Of a stretch of DNA of 64,000 bases, positions 54,553 through 63,209 are shown one piece after another; positions within the stretch are counted from its first letter, which is position 1, and each line of letters begins with the position of its first letter. A program made the translations under genes and the position numbers. This DNA is from Symsagittifera roscoffensis (Eukaryota > Xenacoelomorpha > Acoela > Convolutidae): contig NC_087065.1 in the NCBI RefSeq assembly GCF_963678635.1, positions 63,704,973 through 63,768,972 on the forward strand. Reading direction: 5' to 3'. The notes beneath the pieces are model-generated. The model worked only from the letters and a program-made list of their open reading frames with translations. It ran no database searches and was not told the DNA's origin.

Positions 54553-55335
54553 CTAGTTGGTCCTGATCAGCAAAGCGTAGCCAAGCTTCTTTCCACGCTG
54601 GATTGAAGCCGTAGTGTCCAGTGTGTTCAACAACACACTGACACACAGTCCGTTTTGCGTTACCGAGAAGCTCCGGCCTAAAATCACCGAACTCTGACTA
54701 TTCGGATTCGGTACTAAGCAAACCTGTTTACTATCACTTAACGAATTCAAATTTCTCATTCTAAAAATTGCTACCACGGCCTGTCCTGGTTGTAATTTTA
54801 CTTTTCTATCCAAAAAAATTGGTACCTTGTTTTCGTCTGTTATTATCCTTTTAATTGGTCTCTTAACATACTTTCGGTCCGGGTTTCTAATCCGTATCAG
54901 ACCGTTGTTCAAGTCAATCATCACGTCAAAATTCCTGACAAAATCTCTGCCCAAGATGAATTGGTCGGCGTCGTCCACATTCTCTACCACCAGAAAGCTC
55001 ATCCAAAGATCCCGTCCTCCCATGTGGAGGACCGTTATTGGTGTTCTTCCGGCCACGTAGATAGCTCCTCGATTGGCGGAGGCCAGTCGGAGATTCGTTG
55101 GAATTAGATCTTCCCGCGTGAAGCCCATTCTCTCCCAAGTTTTTATCGGCATCACACTCACTACCGCTCCTGTGTCCAGAAGCCCTGTGACTCCGAGTTT
55201 TGTTCCGTTGATGTCGAGCAGATGTGCAGTCACAACTGCTTCATACCCAATGTGTACTGCGTCTTGTTCCATCATGGCGTCATGGCCTATCCTGCGGACC
55301 TTGAGTTCCTCTTCTCCCAAATAAATCTGCCCCAT
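54553..55335 (-). pseudogene. Retroviral-type aspartic protease domain
   Basis: Cleaves the gag-pol polyprotein. 260 residues, with the active-site L-L-D-T-G-A-V-V-S-V at about residue 52 and the conserved I-L-G-R-D-F-V near residue 127, a normal spacing for retropepsins. It is in the same frame as gag, separated by one TAG and seven codons, and in the same frame as RT, again separated by one TAG. An N-terminal tail of about 30 residues and a C-terminal part of about 120 residues after the ILGRDF block lead into RT. The start at 55335 is the first Met after the gag stop and is a reading convenience only. Confidence 0.85.
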
Positions 55336-55356
55336 TTGGTCATCATCTGTTGTTAC

Positions 55357-58300
55357 CTAAGTCCTGGTGTAGATACTGATTCCATCCACGTTCAGCATTA
55401 CTTGATACGGCCCATAGACCTCTAGGTAGCGTCCATGAAGTTTCTTCATGCGAGGGCCACCCGTCGTTAGTAGTGCTTGCACAGCTCTCGACTCGGTGCG
55501 TGGCTCCACCTGCTTCAGATAATCTGCATATGTGTCCAAATGCATCAAAGTGAACTCGGATGGTTCACTCAGATTTCTGATCACCTGATGTCCAGCCACT
55601 GAGATTATCGACTGGATCTTGCTTCCTTGCTGCACCATGCCGAACCTCTGACTGGAGATCACATTAATTTTCATGTTCAAACTGCTTGGTGCTTTCGTTT
55701 CTTCGAACTCCGTTGCTTCGAAGGTATTCAGTTGCTCCTGAAGTTTCTCATTTTCCAGTTCAAGTTTCACTTTTTGTTCGATCTCTTTCGTCACCAATTC
55801 CTGCTGTACTCTATTTAGAGCATCCCTCGCGGCTGCCCTATAATCGATCTTGAAGTCATCAGCCGCAGTTGCTGGTTCCGGCTCACGTGTCTCCTCTGTT
55901 ACCGCTTGCATTTTCTTTGCCGCCAGCTCTTGAGGTTTATCCTTTCTGCGTGCCTCTGCTTCACTCAAAAGTCGAGCCTTGCTGGCTTTCACCTCTGACA
56001 AAGCTTCTTCATGTCTTGGATGCTTGATGTCGGCCACTGCATCCCAGAATTGCGGACAATCTGATTTAAAATGACCTTCCAAGTTGCAAAAGAAACACCT
56101 CTGTCCGAATTTCGCAATTACTCCACTCATGAAATCCTCATGGTCCAATTCTGACGCATCTTCGTCCTCGAGGCTAAAGCCTATTGCTTTCATGCCTTGT
56201 TTGTAAGCTGGGCATGCTGACACATGATGGTCCGTTGAACTGCAATTGGCACAAGAGCGTCTCTTGTCCATATCATCCCTCGGTTTGTACCAATTGTTCC
56301 CTTGGTTTGCTGGTCCGTTGTTAAAATTGCCATAATTGTTCTTATAGTATCCAGATCTCGAAGGAGGTTTCAACAAAAGATACTCTTTTGACTTGAGCCT
56401 CAACTCCTCCGGTGTTGGCGCATTGGTTGATAGTGGTGTGTAATGCGTTGCTAGCATCGTACGAAGTTCATCATTTTTCACACCATCGATGAATTTTGAG
56501 GCTATGGCCAGGTTCATCCTTCGGTTTGACTCATCCGGTTGGCTGCGTCTTCTCAGCATCTCCAAATCATCGAGAAACTTGTCTATCGTTTCATCTTCTC
56601 GTTGCCTCCGTTTCTCGAAGCGCATCATCGCCTGGTGCCCCTGCACCCCTGATCCGAAACGGTTTAACAAGATTTCGAAGATTTTCTCAGCAGTGTCACG
56701 TTGATATTGCTTCTTCGCCATGACACAGTTCAGGGCTGTCCCTACCAAGTTGCTGGTGAGCGCACTGCATTCCTGTCTCTCCGACAAGTCCTCTTCCTCG
56801 AAATGCAGCTTCATTACCTCTATCCAGGTATCAATGCAGCCATCAGATTCATCTTTATAGCATCTTGGTTTCTCAAAGACTCTTCTGGACTTCTCACTGC
56901 GTTCATTGGTTCTGGATAACCTTGTCAGGAATGTCTCCAAAGACCTGTTTAGGGGTTCAAATGCTGAGGCCATTGCCGTAGCATCCCGTGAGTGTCCCGC
57001 TTGAGTGTCCTCACACCTCGTCAAAGGCTCTGTATGCGGTGCATCCCTGCAATCCGAATCGCCGTGAGTGTTTCCCGCTTGGCCCACATGACTCCTCCTC
57101 GGGATCGCATGCCCCCTGTTGCCGGAATCACTTCTCCCAGTCACATGTGTGCCTTGCGTTGGTCGTTCGTTAGAGGTCTGTCTGTTCCCCGTTGAACTTG
57201 TTCTACTGTTCGAGCCCCATGTTCCATTACCCCTTGTGGCATATACTGATGAACTGCCCCTGCCTCTAGTGGATCCATACGTCTTCCTCTTTTGATGTTC
57301 ATTGAAGTTCACCCTCGGTTCCCTGCTGGGACCCCCCGAGTTCGGTTCTCCTTCTTTTGGTCCACTCTTGCTGCTTAGTAGCCCGTCCAACGTATCCATG
57401 ATAGCCTGAGTTCGCCTCTCCATCATCGCGTCTATCTTTGTGTCAAGAGTCCCAAGAGACTGCTCTTGCTGAATTCTTAACTTCTCCATGTCGTCTCTTA
57501 AGCGTAACTCTCGCTGTTCCGCTTCTCTTGTCATTCGCGACAAGTTCTTTGCCATATGCTCGTCCGTTCTTTCTTTCAAGCGTTTTTCGCTCCTGCCAAC
57601 TTCTTGTCTATTGCGGTTTATTTCTTCCCGCAGACTTTCTCTTTCAATGTGAACTGCTCTTTCTAGTTCACTCATCCTTATTGACATCTGTTCATTTTGT
57701 TCTCCTAAACTGTCCACTATGTTGTTTAAGGCTTCTTCTAGTGCTGCCCCGTTAATCACGAGTGGCGTTACTAGTGGCGGTGCAACCCTGTCGGTCCCAG
57801 GTAGCTTCGTGCTGGTCGAGATCCGGGCCTTGACTCTCTGTCTCGACGTCTTTTCCTTATCTATCTCAGGATCCGCTAACGCGTTTCCTAGCCCTCTGGT
57901 TGTACTCTCTCCAGTTTGTGGCTCTGAACTTGTCATAATCGCGAAGTCTTCTGACTGGCCCGGTGTGTTTGCCTCTTTGCTTATCGTTGTCACTACATCA
58001 AATTTGTCCATGGTCCCAGTCTCTCTTCCGAAGTATGCCTCATTCTCCTGGATCGAACTATCGAGGCTGACTTGAGATCCAAAGTCCCCTTGCTCCTCTT
58101 CATCCTCTTCCTCCTGGGATTCACGTTCGTTTCCTGCGCCTCCTCCCATGGTGAATGGAAAGATGTTTCCGAAGGTGTTCTTCATTCTTTCTGAGAACGA
58201 TGATGACGTTGTTTGTTTCCCAGTTCCGCCTGCCATCATAGTGTTGTCTGTCGGAGATCTTCTCGTTGCCGCTATTTCAGTTGAGATGTCAGACAGTTCC

Positions 58301-58653
58301 GACATCTCTTCACGATCCAGTGTCCCGGTGGAAGTGGCAAAATCATGGCCTTGTTCTACCGGAGTAGACTCACTCGCCAGCCTTCTGCCTCTTCCTTCCA
58401 GTCCCTGTACTTCCTGGTCGTCGTTCATGGCATGGTCCGTATTGACCTCCACTTCTAACAGTTCTTTACGCTCTTCTGAGGTCTTCTGACTTCTCGTTTC
58501 AACCATTCTGCCTGAAATCGTCTCCTCTTTGTCGGACCGGGATCGCTTGATCCAATCCACAAAAGGATCGGTCATCGTTTTTCTTTGTTTTTCAGGTATG
58601 AATTTCCTAGAGCTATTACCTCGTTTTGGTATCCTTGACTTATCTAGACTCAT
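55357..58653 (-). CDS. gag: Gag polyprotein with two zinc knuckles (1,098 codons)
   Basis: Structural protein of the particle. Intact in this copy. The N-terminal 300 residues are polar and low in complexity. A strong coiled coil lies at about 305-420 (E-E-I-N-R-N-R-Q-E-V and R-E-A-E-Q-R-E-L-R-L-R). A Gly/Ser/Arg-rich stretch follows (460-560). The retrotransposon gag (capsid-like) domain is at about 600-740, with D-T-W-I-E-V-M-K-L-H-F and F-E-K-R-R-Q-R-E-D-E-T. Two CX2CX4HX4C zinc knuckles, C-A-N-C...H...C at about 801-814 and C-F-F-C...H...C at about 853-866, bind RNA. A further charged, coiled-coil-like C-terminus (about 880-1030) is long for Gypsy gags, which usually end soon after the knuckles. 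It ends at a single TAG, after which the protease continues in the same frame. ATG at 58653 chosen as the first in the frame. Confidence 0.88.
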   Translation of the reverse strand: MSLDKSRIPKRGNSSRKFIPEKQRKTMTDPFVDWIKRSRSDKEETISGRMVETRSQKTSEERKELLEVEVNTDHAMNDDQEVQGLEGRGRRLASESTPVEQGHDFATSTGTLDREEMSELSDISTEIAATRRSPTDNTMMAGGTGKQTTSSSFSERMKNTFGNIFPFTMGGGAGNERESQEEEDEEEQGDFGSQVSLDSSIQENEAYFGRETGTMDKFDVVTTISKEANTPGQSEDFAIMTSSEPQTGESTTRGLGNALADPEIDKEKTSRQRVKARISTSTKLPGTDRVAPPLVTPLVINGAALEEALNNIVDSLGEQNEQMSIRMSELERAVHIERESLREEINRNRQEVGRSEKRLKERTDEHMAKNLSRMTREAEQRELRLRDDMEKLRIQQEQSLGTLDTKIDAMMERRTQAIMDTLDGLLSSKSGPKEGEPNSGGPSREPRVNFNEHQKRKTYGSTRGRGSSSVYATRGNGTWGSNSRTSSTGNRQTSNERPTQGTHVTGRSDSGNRGHAIPRRSHVGQAGNTHGDSDCRDAPHTEPLTRCEDTQAGHSRDATAMASAFEPLNRSLETFLTRLSRTNERSEKSRRVFEKPRCYKDESDGCIDTWIEVMKLHFEEEDLSERQECSALTSNLVGTALNCVMAKKQYQRDTAEKIFEILLNRFGSGVQGHQAMMRFEKRRQREDETIDKFLDDLEMLRRRSQPDESNRRMNLAIASKFIDGVKNDELRTMLATHYTPLSTNAPTPEELRLKSKEYLLLKPPSRSGYYKNNYGNFNNGPANQGNNWYKPRDDMDKRRSCANCSSTDHHVSACPAYKQGMKAIGFSLEDEDASELDHEDFMSGVIAKFGQRCFFCNLEGHFKSDCPQFWDAVADIKHPRHEEALSEVKASKARLLSEAEARRKDKPQELAAKKMQAVTEETREPEPATAADDFKIDYRAAARDALNRVQQELVTKEIEQKVKLELENEKLQEQLNTFEATEFEETKAPSSLNMKINVISSQRFGMVQQGSKIQSIISVAGHQVIRNLSEPSEFTLMHLDTYADYLKQVEPRTESRAVQALLTTGGPRMKKLHGRYLEVYGPYQVMLNVDGISIYTRT

Positions 58654-59434
58654 TTTCTATTTGTCACTTCTTAATGCCTATACACTTAATTCGATTGCTA
58701 GTGATCTTATAGTTTGACTATAAATAATAATGACACAACACAATAAATTTCACAAGATTCTATTAAATAGTGACCACGAATCCCTGTATGTTTTCAGAGT
58801 ACAGTCTGTATAAACTTTATTCACACTAACCGATTATCGGTCGTAAGATTCGAAAACTAGCACAATATGTTGTTATCAGTCAATTTAAAAGATAGTGTAC
58901 TCACTACCCAATCAAGCACAGTTTATGTTGATTTAAAATCCAAAACAAAAAAATATATATACTGACAGAATATTAAAGCCTCTATGAAAAAAACGTATGT
59001 GTAGTGTAATTTTAGTCTGTCACAGTACAATAGTCAAACTTGTCTTTTTAAAGAAAAAGCTTTCCCTGCTTGGTGCTGCACCAAACAGACAAAACTTTGA
59101 AGGCAGTACTTTTCTCAAGTGGGCGTCTATTGCACCCACCGAGTACTGTGTTACCTATCTGCCTTCGGACTTCCCGAGCTAGACCTACTAAAATCCTCAG
59201 GGCAGTCACTTTTCACAAAAACGTATTATGTTACAATCCACACCAACGAATCACGCTCTTTTTAATATAGACTTAGTGTCGCGAATATCCGAGTTCGGAC
59301 CTGTTTTGTTTTGGTCTGGTTGTTATTGAAAGGCAAGTTACCAGTGCAGTCACTGATTCCTGGCCTGTGTGCTAATAACCTAATACCTCTCACTTTGGTC
59401 TTTCTTTCGCCTACCTAAGTCCTTTAATAAAATA

Positions 59435-61070
59435 ATACCCCTCCGGATTGGCACAAATAGGACCCTTCCGGACTAACAAAATCTAGACCCTTCCGGAATG
59501 GGACCCCTCCGAGTTAGTTAACACAAGACCCCTCCGGATTTGGACCCCTTCGAATTAGCAACTAGAAGACCCCTCCGGATTCGGACCCCTCCTAACTTGA
59601 AAAAAATTTTGACCCCTCCGGATTGGGAGCCCTCCGGTTCTGTCAAAGTAGCTTTTCGGAGATTTCCTTCTTTCAACCTATACCCCTCAGGATACGTTCT
59701 TCGATGCAATTTTGCTTTTTCAATTAACTAGGAAGGGTATGTACTACTTTCCTAGACCCTTCCGGATTGAAGTTAAGCCTCTTATTTTACAATTCACCCT
59801 AACGGTGAAGGGTCTTGTCGCTTGCCTAACTTCGGCTCGATTAAAGTTTTGCTGTGCCCCTAGCCTTCCCTTTTCGTCTAGAACGGCCTAAAGTTACTTT
59901 ATTCAACCGCTATTACTTTTTAGTAGGAGTATAAGGGCTTTTCTAAAAGAAATTTGTAAAACGTGAAGGGTGTACCCTTCCAAATTGAGGAATTTGCTAA
60001 AAACAATCTCAAACAAAAATTTCACGCTTACTTTTCCAAAAAAATTTTGTCGCTATCAGTAAGTTCGGCTAATTTCTGATCTATTGGTACTAAGATCAAC
60101 ACAATATGCCAAGTAGTTCCAAAGTTATTAACCAAAACGTCTTTTTTCTAAAGTCAAGAAATTTCTCTCTTATAGGTTCCGCCTAACTTTTTCCGCAAAT
60201 CTGGTCCTTTCGACCTAAAAATTATTGATCCGAGCTCAGAAGGCCTATACTCTTCTAGTTCAATGCAAAAGACCCGATCTAAAACGCTTTAGTTGAAACA
60301 ATTTGCAAAAACTATGCTACCTGTACCCCTCCGGATTGATGAATCCACCAAATCAAACACGTTAAGTTCGATTTCTCTGCAACCCGGAAAGTTTTCTGGT
60401 AGCGGGTTTTAAAACTTGTAGATTCACTAGTGGACGTTGTCCGAACAAATATTTTTACTGTTGTAACTCAAAAATTTCAAAAAATTTTCTGAATTTTTAT
60501 TGTTTCGGTTTCTCAAAAATCACGAAAATTCGGTTTTTGGTTCCAAAATAGTTCCAACCACTTCCGAAGTAAACTTAACCGGTTCTATCTATTATGGTAG
60601 TGCAATTACGATGTAACACACTACTTTAACGCTTTTTTCCGTTCCACAAATTATCGATATCTCAAAAATCGCGACTTGTGGGGGGGTCAAAATATCGCTA
60701 TTTTGACCCTAAAAACCGGTCTGTTTTCGTTGTTTTTCACTGAAAAACGATATAAGACTATTAATATAGGCTATATAAGTAATAATATTAGTAATACTAT
60801 ACCCCTCCGGGTTTGTTTAATATCCGCTTTAAGGTGCTTAACTCGGATGTTCGCAGTTCGGTGAAGGGTCACTGTCGAGCCCCCCACAGATTAATATTTT
60901 AATTTTTGTACCAAAAGGGATACAAAACTTGGTAACGATACCCAACAGTCGATTGTTGTTGTCGTTGAGCCTCTTCTTGTTGCTCCTTGTACTGCTTGCC
61001 GGATCAGTCTTCTCCCAGGACCCCTCCGAATTGAGCGCAAATCAGCTGACCCTTCCGGATTGAGCGCAAT
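59435..61070. repeat. Dispersed CCCCTCCGGATT-type motif, about 16 copies
   Basis: Copies of (G)ACCC(C/T)TCCGGATT(G/T) or close variants at about 59440, 59461, 59485, 59502, 59525, 59545, 59569, 59585, 59611, 59628, 59681, 59755, 60327, 60800, 61018 and 61048. Within 59440-59640 they are spaced 16-30 bases apart. Single copies also occur in the LTRs (for example near 45350). On the element's own strand the motif is AATCCGGAGGGGTC. The spacing is irregular, so this is not a simple tandem array. Confidence 0.75.
60684..60709. other. Perfect 11-bp hairpin with TCGC loop in the leader
   Basis: GGGTCAAAATA, loop TCGC, TATTTTGACCC. It is preceded by a run of seven G (60680-60686). In the element RNA it would form a stable stem-loop about 0.9 kb into the leader, of the kind used for dimerisation or packaging, but there is no direct evidence for a role. 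Confidence 0.45.
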
Positions 61071-61590
61071 TTATCATTAACGTGCTTAAATGCTCAAATA
61101 ACCCTACAGTACAAGCCTCACAAACGGGCTACAAAAATGATCGTAACAATCCTGACTGATATAAATGCCTGTAACAACAATATATCTATCAACAACAACG
61201 GGTGTTGGATCACATCTTGTCTGGGGGGATGATTTCTACTGATTTTTTACTTTTTTTTTTTACTGTTTTTTGCTTTTTTCGGTTATTTTTTATGTTTTTT
61301 GTTTTTCTTGGGTACTATACTACTTTTTGTTTGGTTTTATATATATCTTTAAGTGTTTTTGGTCACAAAGCTCGCAGGGAACGAGGGAATGGCCGATCCC
61401 TCCATCCTTCCTGGTTCGTGAATTTTCGGTCTTAACTAAGTTAAAAATCTATTCACGGTAATCCGGAAGGCTTCCGCGTTCCGAACTACCCTTCCGCCCC
61501 GGCGGTTTAGGCCTATTAAGGGCGTTAATGTGAGCATCCGCTCGGCGCGGAGTGCTCGTTAACGGTTCTGCCGGTCATGATGTTAAAAAA

Positions 61591-61611
61591 GAATAACACC
61601 CAGAAGCGCCA
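61591..61611 (-). promoter_or_regulatory. Primer-binding-site candidate
   Basis: Minus strand TGGCGCTTCTGGGTGTTATTC, 13 bases inside the 5' LTR end. The plus-strand element has TGGCGCTCCTGTGTG at the same place. It starts with TGG, as expected for pairing to a tRNA CCA end. Confidence 0.5.
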
Positions 61612-61624
61612 TAAAAACATCTAA

Positions 61625-61897
61625 GTAACATTTGCCCGGAAGATACATATCGACGGAAAATAAAATTAAGTCCTAATACGACTGGCTAACGTCTAAACAG
61701 AGCTTTATATGCTTTTCACCGTCTCTACCAAGCCAGTACTTTCGGAGGTCTTTTCCAACATCGGGTCGACAAAAAACGTTACTGCCTTCGGCTTCGGTCA
61801 AAACACTCAAATTAACTTAATTACATGCAGAAATAGTGAGCTCATGGCTGGGTCTCAGTATCCCCAGACCACGAGGTCACTCCTAAAAACAGGGTTA
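61625..61897 (-). repeat. 5' LTR of the minus-strand element, 3' part only
   Basis: 273 bp matching 44880-45160 nearly base for base, except for the last bases (TTAC then TTAG instead of TTACA). Homology stops abruptly near 61897, in the middle of the LTR, where a different LTR begins. The missing 5' part would lie beyond the window if that second element inserted here. Confidence 0.85.
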
Positions 61898-62780
61898 CTT
61901 ATAACATTCGTCTACTGTAGTCACACATGAGGCTTAAGAAAAATAGGCCCTATAACCATTGGCTCAAGAGTCAGGGACACTATCTCTTGTGTTTTTCTAC
62001 CTCAAATCAGTCGGAGCCAATTCGGTTCGCTTGTGACATGAGACTACGACCCGTTACAGCTTAAAGGCTACTACCAAAATATCCCCCCCACTCTAGAAAT
62101 AAGAACGTCCCCATACTTAGGTCTCTAGATACCCAAAATACATGAACGCCGTTAAAAACCGGGTCGGAACAATCCGTTAAGTTACTTTTTATTAGACAGT
62201 GGAACTTTGATCCATTTCAGATGGATCAAGCTAAAACTCGCCTTACCTCAACATAACAATCATAAAACACACTCTAGAAATTTAAATTGGGTACTCACAT
62301 CGTAGCACGCTAAAGAACTGGGAGTAATTAAGTTAGTAAACAACTCGAGAATTAAATAATGTAACTAAATGAGTTTAATGTTTGTTAGTTTCAATAACAG
62401 GAACAAGTTTGAACTCTAGAGTATAGTTTCTCGTGAACCATTGGGACACTCAAGCTGTCCACCTTTCCATCGAAGGTTCACTCTAGTCCAGTTTGAATGA
62501 TAATCCAGTCGAGCAACAATAGTCCAATTCTCGGGAATACGCTTCCTTCTGTTTCAGATAGGACAGCTCTACTCTAGTTTTATTGTGACGGAAATTGCGA
62601 ATGGCAATTTCCTACTGCTTTAACTGGCAACTTTCCCGCGATTGTTACTCGATCGTTCTCATTTCTCTTTTTCGGTTTTCAGTTATCGCGAGAAAAATTC
62701 AGAAAAATCAAATTTCACTCCAAAATTAAGCGTTCTTGTTTTTCTCAAGGTCAAACTTCCAAATATGACCGACTGGCACA
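61898..62780 (-). repeat. LTR of a second, related subfamily
   Basis: On the minus strand it starts TGTGCCAGTCGG directly after GAGTCCGGGAAATA (a purine-tract-like string similar to GTCCGGGGAGTA of the first family) and ends GACGAATGTTATA, similar to GGGCGAATGTTACA. Length about 880 bp, as in the first family, but the interior has diverged. It follows the C-terminal part of an accessory ORF, so it is the 3' LTR of an element that extends beyond the window. Confidence 0.6.
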
Positions 62781-63209
62781 TATTTCCCGGACTCAAGATC
62801 GATGTCCTCATCGCGTGCTGTCGTCTGCCAGTAAGTCCCAGAAAACCGAGTGTTGCTCAAGGTACAGTGCCAGTGGTCATTTACAGAAGTTTGCAGCAGA
62901 CTTAAGCTTATCTACACCCCAAAATTCACGGCCATGTAAAATTTACACACTATCGCTAAACAGCAATCAAAATCTGCACACACCTGCACCCTTGAACTCT
63001 CGCTTTTCAAGCCAATTATTTAAAATTTCTTTTGTCCCATTCAATCAGGAAATTGTCATGCAGCATTTTGATTTATATAGTAAATATAGCATATTAATAA
63101 CAATATCTGATTCGTTAAAATTTCTTTTTCGTGAACCCAGGTTTCATCCGGATTCACACTCAAGCCCCTCTTTCCCTCTCAAGACTCAAGATCTCTTCGA
63201 ACCATCCGC
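62781..63209 (-). other. 3' non-coding region and purine tract of the second-subfamily element
   Basis: About 430 bp between the stop of the accessory ORF and the LTR. It ends on the minus strand with TTGAGTCCGGGAAATA. No frame of note apart from a plus-strand frame that is antisense to the accessory ORF end. Confidence 0.5.

Larger units (their letters stand above)
58654..61624 (-). other. Leader between 5' LTR and gag (about 3 kb)
   Basis: No coding sequence recognised. It is long for a Gypsy leader. Its part next to the LTR (61590-61440) is conserved with the plus-strand element, and a motif repeat and a hairpin within it are listed separately. It may hold packaging signals and a splice donor for the accessory RNA, but I cannot assign either. 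Confidence 0.6.
44880..61897 (-). mobile_element. 17-kb Gypsy-type LTR retrotransposon with accessory esterase ORF
   Basis: Order on the minus strand: partial 5' LTR (61897-61625), primer-binding site (61611-61591), leader (to 58654), gag, protease, RT, RNase H, linker, integrase, small accessory ORF, large accessory ORF (internally deleted), 3' non-coding region, purine tract, 3' LTR (45804-44880). Pol order protease-RT-RNase H-integrase with integrase last is Ty3/Gypsy-type. Gag to integrase are all in the same frame except one shift near 53395, interrupted by single stops, mostly TAG. Compared with the plus-strand copy, the accessory ORF has lost about 6.7 kb, so a full element would be about 23-24 kb. 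This copy is inactive as read. Confidence 0.85.

Noticed and set aside
57438-57755. Plus-strand frames antisense to gag (also 56701-56919, 57719-58075 and others)
   Set aside because: They are shadows of the strong minus-strand gag frame, with no motif of their own.
59435-59640. CRISPR-like repeat array
   Set aside because: Motif copies are short (12-14 bp), irregularly spaced and variable, and the context is a eukaryotic retrotransposon leader.
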